Position numbers and translations under genes: made by a program. A stretch of DNA of 64,000 bases from Bradyrhizobium sp. AUGA SZCCT0283 (lineage in GTDB: Bacteria > Pseudomonadota > Alphaproteobacteria > Rhizobiales > Xanthobacteraceae): NCBI RefSeq assembly GCF_018130385.1, contig NZ_JAFCLU010000011.1, positions 62,001 to 126,000 on the forward strand. The letters run 5' to 3'. Of this stretch, positions 1 to 8,339 are shown piece after piece (the stretch's first letter is position 1; the number at the start of each line of letters is the position of its first letter). Under the pieces are notes generated by a model, which had not been told where the DNA came from, searched no databases, and saw only the letters and a program-made list of their open reading frames with translations.

Positions 1-477
1 ATCAGCCCGTGGGTGGTGACGCGCGAGGCACTGGAGCCGTTTCGGTTGCACGGCCCCGCGCAGGATCCAAAACCGCTGCCCTATCTGCAGCAGACGCAGC
101 CGAACAATTACGACATGGCGCTTGAGGTCGGCTTGCGCGCGGCGCAGATGAACGCGCCCAGAAACATCAGCCGCACCAATTTCAAGTACATGTACTGGTC
201 GTCGGTGCAGCAGCTCGTGCATCACGCTTCAAGTGGCTGCGCCATGAATGTCGGCGATCTCTTGGGGAGCGGCACCATCTCCGGTCCGGAGAAGGACCAG
301 CGCGGCAGCCTGCTCGAGATCAGCTGGAACGGCACCGAGCCGGTCGAGCTGGCGGCCGGCGTCAAGCGCTCGTTCCTGGAGGACGGCGATTCGCTCGTCA
401 TGCGCGGCTGGTGCCAGGGCGACGGCTATCGCGTCGGTTTTGGCGAGGTCGAGGGGACGGTTTTGGCGGCGGAGTAA
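1..477 (+). CDS. fahA: Fumarylacetoacetase, C-terminal part (partial at window edge)
   Basis: Carboxy-terminal 158 codons of fumarylacetoacetate hydrolase, the last step of tyrosine/homogentisate degradation, which splits fumarylacetoacetate into fumarate and acetoacetate. The frame is open from base 1, so the start lies upstream of the window. Family landmarks visible are SPWVVT near the beginning, the RTNFKYMYWS segment, QLVHHASSGC, and the late stretch MNVGDLLGSGTISGP typical of the FAH barrel, ending GWCQGDGYRVGFGEVEG. hppD, an earlier step of the same pathway, lies 1.1 kb downstream on the same strand, which supports the assignment. The intervening homogentisate dioxygenase is not in the window and may lie upstream. 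No disruption is seen in the visible part. Confidence 0.93.
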   Translation: MSPWVVTREALEPFRLHGPAQDPKPLPYLQQTQPNNYDMALEVGLRAAQMNAPRNISRTNFKYMYWSSVQQLVHHASSGCAMNVGDLLGSGTISGPEKDQRGSLLEISWNGTEPVELAAGVKRSFLEDGDSLVMRGWCQGDGYRVGFGEVEGTVLAAE

Positions 478-489
478 CGCTCTCTCCCC

Positions 490-620
490 GTCATTGCGAG
501 GATCCGTAGGGTGTGCAAAGGAGCGAAGCGACGTGCCCACCATCCATCAGCCGCGGAGCCGGGGGACGGTGGGCACACTTCGCTTTGCCCACACGGCATC
601 TATCGCTCCTCGCAATGACG
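490..620. repeat. Dispersed palindromic intergenic element (TCATTGCGAGGA type)
   Basis: Imperfect inverted repeat whose ends read CGTCATTGCGAGGA and TCCTCGCAATGACG, with an inner pair GTGCCCACC / GGTGGGCAC. It fills the gap between fahA and the DUF1272 gene. I recognise this as one of the mobile-looking palindrome families common between genes in Bradyrhizobium. It contains no convincing gene. Confidence 0.7.
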
Positions 621-628
621 CGGATGGC

Positions 629-940
629 TCACCGCTCCTGCGGCGGAATATCCCGCAAGCGCGCCGAATGTGCCGCAACATCCTCGACACTGTATTTCAG
701 ATGCACCCGCTTATCCGACGGCAACTGCTTGGTGACGCACACGCCCGGCCGCCGCTCGGTCGCGGGGCGGATCGGCCGCGGCGCAAAGCCGCCGCCGCAG
801 TTCGGGCAGACATTGTGCAGCTTGTTGTCCACGCAATCCGCGCAGAACGTGCATTCGTAGGAACAGATCCGCGCATCTGTCGCGTTCGGCGGAAGGTCCT
901 TGTCGCAATATTCGCAGTTCGGCCGGAGTTGCAGCGCCAT
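629..940 (-). CDS. DUF1272 zinc-ribbon-like small protein
   Basis: 103-residue cytosolic protein of the DUF1272 family, function unknown. The N-terminal two thirds is cysteine-rich: NCEYCDKDLP, ICSYECTFCADC, NVCPNCGGG. The four CxxC or CxC pairs imply one or two structural zinc sites, like a zinc ribbon or RING-like fold. The longer open frame upstream (to 1384) overlaps the Lrp gene antisense, so I start at the ATG at 940 (MALQLRPNCEYC), where family homology begins. The tail RPGVCVTKQLPSDKRVHLKYS is typical of the family. It stands alone between a repeat element and the Lrp-type regulator. The role is unknown. Confidence 0.85.
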   Translation of the reverse strand: MALQLRPNCEYCDKDLPPNATDARICSYECTFCADCVDNKLHNVCPNCGGGFAPRPIRPATERRPGVCVTKQLPSDKRVHLKYSVEDVAAHSARLRDIPPQER

Positions 941-1023
941 CGTCGTCTCGTGATGTGATTCCCAGGGATCATCGCAAATCGGGCCGAAAACGCGAATGAC
1001 AAATTTCCCTCGAATCGGGCCAT

Positions 1024-1491
1024 CTAGGCTTTCAGCGGCAACCTCGCGCTCTCCTTGAGCCGGTCCAGCACGATCGATGAGCGCACATGCGCGACGCTCT
1101 GGTGCGGCATCAGCACGTTGTTGACGAGGTCGGAGAGGTCCTTGAGGTCGCGCAGCACCACCTTCAGCACGTAATCGGCGTCGCCGGTGAGCGAATAGGC
1201 CTCCTGGATGTCGTCGACGCGATTGACCAGCGCGCGGAATTTCTTGGAATTGTCGGGCGAATGCGTCGCCAGCGTGATGTGGATGAAGGCGATCAGGTTG
1301 AAGCCAAGCGCCTCGCCGGCGAGATCGGCGTGATAGCCGGCGATCACCTTCTCTTCCTCCAGCCGCATCCGCCGCCGCGAGCATTGCGAGGCCGACAGGC
1401 CGACGAGGTCGGCGAGCTGCTGATTGGTCAGCCGGCCATCGTCCTGCAGCGCGGCCAGCATTTTGAGGTCAAAGGCGTCTACGGATATCAT
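1024..1491 (-). CDS. Lrp/AsnC-family transcriptional regulator, divergent from hppD
   Basis: 155-residue Lrp/AsnC regulator with an N-terminal winged HTH (residues about 5-55, including LTNQQLADLVGLSASQCSRR) and a C-terminal RAM/AsnC ligand-sensing domain (GEALGFNLIAFIHITL through SIVLDRLK). The ATG at 1491 gives MISVDAFDLKML; an ATG 24 bases further upstream is also in frame. The gene is divergent from hppD across 122 bases, the usual arrangement for an Lrp protein controlling an amino-acid catabolic neighbour, so regulation of tyrosine breakdown is a reasonable inference. The effector is not shown by the sequence. A second Lrp-type regulator at 42848 belongs to acdS and is only family-level similar. 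Confidence 0.9.
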   Translation of the reverse strand: MISVDAFDLKMLAALQDDGRLTNQQLADLVGLSASQCSRRRMRLEEEKVIAGYHADLAGEALGFNLIAFIHITLATHSPDNSKKFRALVNRVDDIQEAYSLTGDADYVLKVVLRDLKDLSDLVNNVLMPHQSVAHVRSSIVLDRLKESARLPLKA

Positions 1492-1582
1492 GCGTAAATT
1501 GCCACTTTCATGCATGGATCGTGCGCCATACTAGCCGAATGCGAGTCCGTTTGCATGCACTTTGCACCTGTTTCGATCGATA

Positions 1583-1596
1583 TTGATCCAGATCAA
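1583..1596. promoter_or_regulatory. FNR/FixK-type box between the Lrp gene and hppD
   Basis: The sequence reads TTGATCCAGATCAA, a perfect TTGAT-N4-ATCAA site for FNR/FixK-family regulators, within a longer 7-bp-arm palindrome (1582-1597). Its centre is 24 bases before the hppD ATG and about 98 bases before the Lrp start. That geometry fits repression of hppD by occlusion, or activation of the divergent Lrp gene if its start site lies near 1548. Binding is not proven. Confidence 0.65.
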
Positions 1597-1613
1597 TTTC
1601 AGGAGATTTCGCC

Positions 1614-2732
1614 ATGGGTCCGTTTCCGCACGACGCACCGGCCGCCACCATCAGCGCCGACAACCCGATGGGTACCGACGGTTTCGAGTTCGTCGAGTAT
1701 GCCCATCCGAAGCCTGAGGAATTGCATGCACTGTTCAGGATGATGGGCTATGCAGCGGTCGCCCGCCACAAGACCAAAAGGATCACGGTCTATCGCCAGG
1801 GCGACATCAACTATCTCGTCAACGAGGAGCCGGGTACCCATGGCCATGGCTTCGTCGCCGCGCACGGGCCTTGCGCGCCGTCGATGGCGTTTCGCGTGGT
1901 CGATGCGAAGCTTGCCTATGAGCGCGCACTGTCGCTCGGGGCGGAGCCCGCCGATATCTCTACCGCGCAGAAGACGCTCGACGTTCCCGCCATCAAGGGC
2001 ATCGGCGGCAGCCTGCTCTATTTCGTCGACCGCTACGGCGCCAAGGGATCGGCCTATGACCTCGAATTCGAATGGCTGGGCGCGAAGGACCCGCGCCCCG
2101 CGGGTGCCGGGCTCTATTACATCGACCACCTCACCCACAACGTCCATCGCGGCCGCATGGATGTCTGGACCGGCTTCTACGAAAAGCTGTTCAACTTCCG
2201 CCAGATCCGCTTCTTCGACATCGAGGGCCGCGCCTCCGGCCTGTTCTCCCGCGCCCTGACCAGCCCGGACGGCAAGATCCGGATTCCGATCAACGAGGAT
2301 GCCGGCGATTCCGGACAGATCGAGGAATATCTCCACATCTATCGCGGCGAGGGCATTCAGCACATCGCCTGCGGTGCGCGCGACATTTACGCTGCCGTCG
2401 AGACGCTGCGCGAGGCGGGATTGCCGTTTATGCCGTCACCGCCCGCTACCTATTTCGAGAAGATCGACGCGCGGCTGCCGCAGCATGGCGAGGATGTCGC
2501 CCGCCTCCAGCGCGACGGCATTCTGATTGACGGCGAGGGCGTCGTCGATGGCGGCCACACCAAGGTGCTGCTGCAGATTTTTTCGGCGAACGCGATCGGG
2601 CCGATCTTCTTCGAATTCATCCAGCGCAAGGGCGACGATGGGTTCGGCGAGGGCAATTTCAAGGCGTTGTTCGAATCGATCGAGGAAGATCAGATTCGCC
2701 GGGGCGTGCTGAAGGTGGGGAATGCAGCGTAG
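1614..2732 (+). CDS. hppD: 4-hydroxyphenylpyruvate dioxygenase
   Basis: 372-residue Fe(II) dioxygenase converting 4-hydroxyphenylpyruvate, CO2 loss included, to homogentisate, the second step of tyrosine degradation. It has two VOC-type barrels. The iron facial triad is visible in the C-terminal half: His172 in IDHLTHNV, His250 in GIQHIA and Glu334 in FFEFIQRKG. Length is normal for bacterial HPPD. The ATG at 1614 follows CAGGAG by eight bases and keeps the usual Bradyrhizobium-type N-terminus; a later ATG at 1668 is in frame but would remove it. It is preceded by a divergent Lrp regulator and an FNR/FixK-like box, and shares a pathway with the fumarylacetoacetase at the window start. Confidence 0.97.
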   Translation: MGPFPHDAPAATISADNPMGTDGFEFVEYAHPKPEELHALFRMMGYAAVARHKTKRITVYRQGDINYLVNEEPGTHGHGFVAAHGPCAPSMAFRVVDAKLAYERALSLGAEPADISTAQKTLDVPAIKGIGGSLLYFVDRYGAKGSAYDLEFEWLGAKDPRPAGAGLYYIDHLTHNVHRGRMDVWTGFYEKLFNFRQIRFFDIEGRASGLFSRALTSPDGKIRIPINEDAGDSGQIEEYLHIYRGEGIQHIACGARDIYAAVETLREAGLPFMPSPPATYFEKIDARLPQHGEDVARLQRDGILIDGEGVVDGGHTKVLLQIFSANAIGPIFFEFIQRKGDDGFGEGNFKALFESIEEDQIRRGVLKVGNAA

Positions 2733-2738
2733 GTTCTT

Positions 2739-2830
2739 GTCATTCCGGGGCGATGCGAAGCATCGAACCCGGAATCTCGACGTAACGATCTCTGGATTCC
2801 GGGTTCGCGCTACGCGCGCCCCGGAATGAC
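2739..2830. repeat. Dispersed palindromic element (CATTCCGGGGC type), copy 1
   Basis: Inverted repeat with ends GTCATTCCGGGGCG and CGCCCCGGAATGAC and inner arms around ATTCCGGGTTC. It lies between the convergent hppD and CoA-enzyme genes, where its RNA hairpin could also act as a bidirectional end structure. A second copy is at 60396-60500. Confidence 0.75.
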
Positions 2831-2832
2831 GG

Positions 2833-3939
2833 TCATCGCTTCCACGCGCTCGTCAGTTCCCCGATATCCGCCTTCTCCGCATCCCGGATCGCGGACGGCG
2901 TTCGCGAGAATCGCGGCGCTGGCGCTGGCTGCGTCACGCCGTGGCGCTCGACAAAAATATTTCGCGCGGCCATGTGCGGATGCTTCGGCGCTTCGGCCAT
3001 GGTCAGGATCGGCGCGAAGCAGATGTCGGTGCCTTCCATGATCTTGCACCAGTCCTCGCGGCTCTTGCTTTTGAACACTTTCGTCAGCTTTTCCTTCAGC
3101 GCCGGCCAGGCCTTGCGGTCCATCTGTGCGTCGAAGTCGGCGTCGGTGAGGCCGGCATGCTGGCGGAGCAGCGCGTAGAATTGCGGTTCGATCGAGCCGA
3201 TCGAAATGAAATTGCCGCACGAGCATTCGTAGATGCCGTAGAAATGCGCGCCGCCGTCGAGGAAATTCTGCTCGCGCCCTTCGACCCAGCGGCCGATCGC
3301 GGTCATATCGAAGAACATCGACATCAGCGAGGCCGCGCCGTCGCACATCGCGGCGTCCACCACCTGTCCCTTGCCGGATTTCGAGGCCTCCAGCAGGGCG
3401 GCGAGCACGCCGACCACCAGATAGAGCGCGCCGCCGCCGAAATCGCCGACGAGGTTGAGCGGCGGCACCGGCTTCTCCTTGGTGCCGATCGCGGCAAGCG
3501 CGCCGGTGACCGAGATGTAGTTGATGTCATGGCCGGCGGCCTGCGCCAGCGGGCCTTCCTGGCCCCAGCCGGTCATGCGGCCGAACACCAGCCGCGGGTT
3601 GCGCGCCATCACGACATCGGGCCCGAGGCCAAGCCGCTCCATCACGCCGGGGCGAAAGCCTTCGATCAGCGCATCGGCGTTAGCGAGCAGGTCGAGCACC
3701 TGCGCGATCGCGGCCTTGTCCTTCAGATCAAGCTCGACGACTTTCCGGCCGCGCCCCGCCACCGATTTCAGGTTCTTCTTGGCGCCAACGCGATCGAGCG
3801 TGACAACTTCGGCGCCCATATCGGCCAGCATCATGCAGGCGAACGGGCCCGGGCCGATGCCGGCGAATTCGACGATCCGAAAGCCGGCGAGCGGACCGGA
3901 GGCGCGGGTGGCGGATTGGGTGGCTGGTTTGTCGAGCAC
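2833..3939 (-). CDS. CaiB/BaiF-family enzyme, alpha-methylacyl-CoA racemase type
   Basis: 368-residue class III CoA-transferase superfamily protein. The racemase subgroup is indicated by AAGHDINYI and the following VTGALAAIG, and by VGDFGGGALYL. By comparison with the mycobacterial racemase MCR the catalytic His/Asp pair would be His137 and Asp166 here. The GTG at 3939 is chosen because GGGAGAG sits just upstream and homology starts soon after (GPLAGFRIVEFAGIGPGPFACMMLADMGAE); the longer open frame adds 40 unlikely residues. Role: epimerising 2-methyl-branched acyl-CoAs for beta-oxidation, by family. It lies downstream of, and in the same direction as, the CoxSLM-like genes but 161 bases away, with an AT-rich stretch (about 3964-3989) that may be its own promoter region. 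Confidence 0.88.
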   Translation of the reverse strand: MLDKPATQSATRASGPLAGFRIVEFAGIGPGPFACMMLADMGAEVVTLDRVGAKKNLKSVAGRGRKVVELDLKDKAAIAQVLDLLANADALIEGFRPGVMERLGLGPDVVMARNPRLVFGRMTGWGQEGPLAQAAGHDINYISVTGALAAIGTKEKPVPPLNLVGDFGGGALYLVVGVLAALLEASKSGKGQVVDAAMCDGAASLMSMFFDMTAIGRWVEGREQNFLDGGAHFYGIYECSCGNFISIGSIEPQFYALLRQHAGLTDADFDAQMDRKAWPALKEKLTKVFKSKSREDWCKIMEGTDICFAPILTMAEAPKHPHMAARNIFVERHGVTQPAPAPRFSRTPSAIRDAEKADIGELTSAWKR

Positions 3940-4100
3940 TTGTTTTCTCTCCCAAGGGAACGTCTTAATTAGTTGATTAGCTAAATTGTCCTGCCGAAGC
4001 GAGAGTGTGGCAAGCTTCTTTTGCCGAGAATCGGACCAAAATGCGAAAGCGGCGCGCATCGCTGCGCGCCGCTTGTCCGCAAGGTTGTGTTGAGGCGCTG

Positions 4101-4901
4101 TCAGCCCGCGGCGGTCACCGCGCGCTGCGCCATCACCTTGATCAGGTTGGCGCGATAGTCCGACGTGCCGTGAATATCGCTCATCAGGCCGTCGGCGGAT
4201 ATCTTGACGCCGTCGATCGCGCCAGCCGACCAGCTCGCTTTCAGCGCCGCCTCGATCGACGGCACCCGCATCACGCCGTTTTGCGATGCGCCGGTCGCGG
4301 CGACCCTGACATCACCTGCCGGGGTCTTGGCGACGAACACGCCGGTCAGGGCGAAGCGCGACGCCGGATGGTTGAACTTGGAATATCCCGCTTTGGCCTG
4401 AACCGGGAACGACACGGCGGTGATGATTTCGCCGTCGTCGAGCGCCGTGGTGAACAGGCCCTTGAAGAAATCATCCGCCGCTATCGAACGCTTGTTGGTC
4501 TTCACAGTGGCACCGAGCGCCAGCACCGCCGCCGGATAGTCGGCCGCGGGATCGTTGTTGGCGAGCGAGCCGCCGATGGTGCCGCGATGCCGCACGGCCG
4601 GATCGCCGATCAGCGAGGCGAGGTAAGCCAGCGCCGGGATCGCCTTTTTCACGGTTTCGCTCGCGGCGACGTCGTAATGGGTCGTCGCCGCCTTGATCAT
4701 GATTCCGTCACCGGTCGCCTCGATGCCGACCAGTTCCTTGATCTTGCCGAGATCGATGACATCGGATGGCGAGGCCAGCCGCTGTTTCATTACCGGAATC
4801 AGCGTGTGGCCGCCGGCCAGATATTTCGCGTCCGAACCCTTGGCGAACAGGCTTGCTGCTTCGTCGACCGAGGAGGGACGATGGTAAGTGGTCTGGTACA
4901 T
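4101..4901 (-). CDS. coxM: CoxM-like FAD-binding subunit of a molybdenum hydroxylase
   Basis: 266-residue medium subunit of a xanthine-dehydrogenase/CO-dehydrogenase-family enzyme. It carries FAD and passes electrons from the 2Fe-2S subunit to the acceptor. The two FAD loops are clear: AGGHTLIPVMK (about residues 29-39) and TIGGSLANNDPAADYPA (about 107-123), followed by the C-terminal CO_deh_flav_C domain. The ATG at 4901 is preceded by GGAGAAG. It is the last gene of the small-large-medium series read on the minus strand, 72 bases after coxL. The substrate cannot be told from this subunit; the symbol denotes the family, not proven CO oxidation. Confidence 0.9.
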   Translation of the reverse strand: MYQTTYHRPSSVDEAASLFAKGSDAKYLAGGHTLIPVMKQRLASPSDVIDLGKIKELVGIEATGDGIMIKAATTHYDVAASETVKKAIPALAYLASLIGDPAVRHRGTIGGSLANNDPAADYPAAVLALGATVKTNKRSIAADDFFKGLFTTALDDGEIITAVSFPVQAKAGYSKFNHPASRFALTGVFVAKTPAGDVRVAATGASQNGVMRVPSIEAALKASWSAGAIDGVKISADGLMSDIHGTSDYRANLIKVMAQRAVTAAG

Positions 4902-4973
4902 GATGCTTCTCCAAATCTTTTGTGTGCGCGACGCCCGGTCGCAAAACCGGTGCCCACTTTTGCGGGCTACGCG

Positions 4974-7313
4974 CTAGCCGTGGATCGCATGCCAGACGCG
5001 ATCAGGCGTCGCGGGCATTTCGAGTTTGTTGTTGCCGATCGCATCCGTGATGGCGTTGATCACGGCAGCGGAAGCGCCGATCGCGCCGGCTTCGCCGCAG
5101 CCCTTGACGCCGAGCGGATTGCCCGGACACAGCGTGGTGGTGTGTGACAGCTTGAACGACGGCAGGTCGTCGGCGCGCGGCATGGTGTAATCCATGAACG
5201 ATGCCGTCACGAGCTGGCCGGAAGCGTCGTATACCGCGCCCTCCAGCAGCGCCTGGCCGATGCCCTGGGCAAGGCCGCCATGGACCTGGCCTTCGACGAT
5301 CATCGGGTTGATCAGCCGCCCGAAATCGTCTGCCGCCACGAAGTTGACGAAGGTGCTCTTGCCGGTGGCGGCATCGACTTCCATTTCGCAGATATAGGCG
5401 CCGGCCGGGAAGGTGAAGTTGGTCGGGTCGTAGAACGCGCCCTCCTTCAGGCCCGGCTCCATGCCGTCAGGCAGGTTGTGCGCGGTGTAGGCGGCGAGCG
5501 CGACCATCGGCAGGGCGATCGACTTGTCGGTGCCGGTGACCTTGAACTCGCCGTTCTCGATGACGATGTCGTTTTCGGACGCCTCGAGCTGATGGGCCGC
5601 GATCTTCTTGGCCTTGGCTTCGACTTTCTCCATCGCCTTCAGGATCGCGGTGAGGCCGACGGCCGCCGAGCGCGAACCATAGGTGCCCATGCCGAATTGC
5701 ACCTTGTCGGTGTCGCCATGGACGATCTGCACCTGGCTGATCGGAATGCCCAGGCGTTCGGCGATGAGCTGGCAGAAGGTCGTCTCATGACCCTGGCCGT
5801 GGCTGTGCGATCCCGTCAGGACTTCGATGGTGCCGACCGGATTGACGCGCACTTCCGCCGATTCCCACAGGCCCACGCCGGCGCCGAGACTGCCGACGGC
5901 TTTCGAGGGCGCGATGCCGCAGGCCTCGATGTAGCAGGAGACGCCGATGCCGCGCAGCTTGCCTTCGGATTTGGCTTTCGCCTTGCGCACCGGGAAGCCC
6001 GCGTAATCGATCGCCTTCATCGCGGAGTCAAGCGAGGCGCCGAAATCGCCGATGTCATAGGCCATGATCACGGGCGTCTGGTGCGGGAACTGCGTGATGA
6101 AGTTCTTGCGGCGCAACTCTGCCGGATCGACCTTCAACTGCCGCGCCGCCGTCTCCATCAGCCGCTCCACCACGAAGCTCGCCTCGGGGCGGCCCGCGCC
6201 GCGATAGGCATCGACCGGCACGGTGTTGGTGTAGACGCTGATCACTTCGGCGAAGATGTTCGGGATGTTGTACTGGCCCGACAGCAGCGTCGCATAGAGA
6301 TAGGTCGGCACCGAGGAGGAGAACAGCGACATGTAGCCGCCGAGGTTGGCGTAGGTCTTGACGCGCAGGCCGGTGACCTTGTTGTCCTTGTCGAACGCCA
6401 TTTCCGCCTTGGTGAGGTGATCGCGGCCATGGGCGTCGGTGAGGAAAGCCTCAGAACGATCGCCGGTCCACTTCACCGGGCGACCCACCTTCTTGGAAGC
6501 CCACAGCGCCACCATCTCCTCAGGGTAAATGAAGATTTTCGAGCCGAAACCGCCGCCGACGTCGGGAGCCACGACGCGCAGCTTGTGCTCCTGCGCGATG
6601 TTGTAGAAGGCCGACAGCACGAGGCGGGCGACATGCGGATTCTGCGAGGTCGTGTAGAGCGTGAAATGCTCTTCCGGCTCGTTGTATTCGGCGATTGCCG
6701 CGCGCGGCTCCATCGCGTTCGGAACGAGGCGGTTGTTGGTGATGTCGAGGGAGACGACATTGGCCGCCGCCTTGAAGGCGGCGTCCGTTGCGCCCTCATC
6801 GCCAATGACCCAGTCATAGATCACGTTGCCCGGGGCTTCCGGGTGCAACTGCGGCGCACCCGGCTTGATCGCGGCGCGAATGTCCGGAACGGCGGGCAAT
6901 TCCTCGTAATTGACGACCACGGCCTCGGCCGCGTCCCTGGCCTGGTTCTTGGTTTCGGCGACCACCACCGCGACCGCCTGGCCGACGAAGCGCACGATTT
7001 CCGGCGCCATCGCCGGCCAAGCGCCCATCTTCATGCCGGTGCCGTCCTTGGAAGTGATGGCCCAGCCGCAGATCAGATTGCCGATCTTGTCATCGACGAT
7101 CTGCTGGCCGGTCAGCACGCCGACCACGCCCGGCATCTTCATCGCCGCCGACGTGTCGATGCTCTTGATCTTGGCATGCGCATGCGGGCTGCGGATGAAG
7201 TGTGCGTGGGTCATGCCCACCAGCTTGATATCGTCGACGTAGCGGCCCTTGCCGGTAATGAAACGGCGGTCTTCCTTGCGCACAACGCTTGCGCCAATGC
7301 CTTCAACGCCCAT
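4974..7313 (-). CDS. coxL: CoxL-like molybdopterin-binding large subunit (form II type)
   Basis: 779-residue catalytic subunit of an aerobic CO-dehydrogenase-like molybdenum hydroxylase, binding the Mo-cytosine dinucleotide cofactor. The two-domain family layout is complete: N-terminal GKGRYVDDI and HFIRSPHAHA, the GGGFGSK loop, the active-site loop AYRGAGRPEA near residue 370, and the C-terminal GVKGCGEAG with its conserved late Glu. True form I CO dehydrogenases carry AYRCSFR in that loop; AYRGAGR marks form II/BMS-type enzymes, so aldehydes, N-heterocycles or another organic substrate are as likely as CO. The ATG at 7313 follows GGGAGGA; an in-frame TTG at 7328 would overlap that ribosome site. 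The stop codon lies inside a repeated-looking AAAACCGGTGCCCACTTTTGC element shared by many rhizobial intergenic regions. Confidence 0.92.
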   Translation of the reverse strand: MGVEGIGASVVRKEDRRFITGKGRYVDDIKLVGMTHAHFIRSPHAHAKIKSIDTSAAMKMPGVVGVLTGQQIVDDKIGNLICGWAITSKDGTGMKMGAWPAMAPEIVRFVGQAVAVVVAETKNQARDAAEAVVVNYEELPAVPDIRAAIKPGAPQLHPEAPGNVIYDWVIGDEGATDAAFKAAANVVSLDITNNRLVPNAMEPRAAIAEYNEPEEHFTLYTTSQNPHVARLVLSAFYNIAQEHKLRVVAPDVGGGFGSKIFIYPEEMVALWASKKVGRPVKWTGDRSEAFLTDAHGRDHLTKAEMAFDKDNKVTGLRVKTYANLGGYMSLFSSSVPTYLYATLLSGQYNIPNIFAEVISVYTNTVPVDAYRGAGRPEASFVVERLMETAARQLKVDPAELRRKNFITQFPHQTPVIMAYDIGDFGASLDSAMKAIDYAGFPVRKAKAKSEGKLRGIGVSCYIEACGIAPSKAVGSLGAGVGLWESAEVRVNPVGTIEVLTGSHSHGQGHETTFCQLIAERLGIPISQVQIVHGDTDKVQFGMGTYGSRSAAVGLTAILKAMEKVEAKAKKIAAHQLEASENDIVIENGEFKVTGTDKSIALPMVALAAYTAHNLPDGMEPGLKEGAFYDPTNFTFPAGAYICEMEVDAATGKSTFVNFVAADDFGRLINPMIVEGQVHGGLAQGIGQALLEGAVYDASGQLVTASFMDYTMPRADDLPSFKLSHTTTLCPGNPLGVKGCGEAGAIGASAAVINAITDAIGNNKLEMPATPDRVWHAIHG

Positions 7314-7396
7314 GTCCTGTCCTCCCAACCGGAGTTATTGTTTCCGCCATTTCGTTTAGAAACGCGGTCGAAATCGGATTTGGTGGCCGGCGGCGT

Positions 7397-7882
7397 CTAT
7401 TCCGCCGCCTGCGCGACCTTCATGCGCCCGGCCGCATCGAGCACCGCCTTGACGATGTTGTGGTAACCGGTGCAGCGGCAGATGTTGCCTTCCAGCTCGT
7501 GCCGGACCGTCGCCTCGTCGAGTTGGCCGCTGTGGCGGTGCACAATATCGATCGCCGACATGATCATGCCCGGGGTGCAGTAACCGCACTGCAGGCCGTG
7601 ATTATCGCGGAACGCCGCCTGCATGGGGTGCAGTTCGTCGCCTTTGGCGATGCCTTCGATGGTGGTGACGTTCGAGCCCGCCGCCTGGCCGGCCAGCACG
7701 GTGCAGGACTTTACCGCCCGGCCGTCGATATGGACGACGCAGGAGCCGCATTGGCTGGTGTCGCAGCCGACATGGGTGCCGGTCAGGTTCAGATTTTCGC
7801 GCAGGAGATGGACCAGAAGCGTCCGGTCCTCGACTTCGGCCGACACGGCTTTGCCGTTCACCGTCAATTTGACTGTAGACAC
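7397..7882 (-). CDS. coxS: CoxS-like 2Fe-2S subunit of a molybdenum hydroxylase
   Basis: 161-residue iron-sulfur subunit with two [2Fe-2S] clusters. The plant-ferredoxin type cluster uses GCDTSQCGSCVVH plus the later Cys in VKSC. The second, helical domain cluster uses CGYCTPGM and ICRCTGY. The protein is first in a minus-strand set of three (small, large, medium), the common order in form II loci, and shuttles electrons from Mo to FAD. No twin-arginine signal is seen, consistent with a cytoplasmic or inner-membrane-face enzyme. The MoxR/CoxE-type maturation genes that often accompany such enzymes are not adjacent; a pair of that kind sits about 40 kb away at 46450-48781. Confidence 0.94.
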   Translation of the reverse strand: MSTVKLTVNGKAVSAEVEDRTLLVHLLRENLNLTGTHVGCDTSQCGSCVVHIDGRAVKSCTVLAGQAAGSNVTTIEGIAKGDELHPMQAAFRDNHGLQCGYCTPGMIMSAIDIVHRHSGQLDEATVRHELEGNICRCTGYHNIVKAVLDAAGRMKVAQAAE

Positions 7883-8027
7883 GCGTGGTACCTCCCCGAT
7901 GTTTTATAATTATTCCAATTAGAAACACGGGAGAGGGAACTTGCAACTAGGATTTTGGGTGAGCCCGTCATTGTGATGACATTCGCGGGCGCAAATGCGC
8001 GGCAGAAAGTCTCAATGCGAATTTCCT

Positions 8028-8199
8028 ACCCTCCCCTGGAGGGGTCGAGCCGAGCGAAGCTCGCTCTGGGGTCGTCACGCATCGCCAGATGCGTGAGACA
8101 GGGTGGGGTGATCTCTCAACTCGGGCACTGTTAGACGTGGAGAGACCGTCACCCCACCCCGCCGCTTCGCGTCGACCCTCCCCCTCCAGGGGAGGGTAT
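8028..8199. repeat. Long palindromic intergenic element (CCTCCCCTGGAGGG ends)
   Basis: Outer arms CCCTCCCCTGGAGGG and CCCTCCAGGGGAGGG form a large stem, with inner arms GGGTGGGGTGA / TCACCCCACCC and GCGAAGC-type steps. It occupies most of the 457-base gap between coxS and the chemoreceptor. No gene is seen in the gap. It matches a repeat style I associate with Bradyrhizobium intergenic DNA. Confidence 0.7.
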
Positions 8200-8339
8200 A
8201 AGAGAGACGATCATCCCGGGCACCCTTGCCAATTTTGCCCGGATTTACGCCCCCTTATCCATTCTGCCTTAACTTTGCGCACCGGATTGGGGGGCTGGAC
8301 CCCCGATGCCTGCTTTTCGGAACGAAAACGGGGTGTGAC

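Noticed and set aside
5280..7466. A 728-codon open frame on the plus strand opposite coxL
   Set aside because: It is antisense to a well-conserved molybdenum hydroxylase and its translation is rich in Arg, His and Asp with no family motifs. High GC makes such shadow frames common.
4974..7882. Calling the CoxSLM-like genes a genuine CO dehydrogenase
   Set aside because: The large subunit lacks the AYRCSFR active-site loop.
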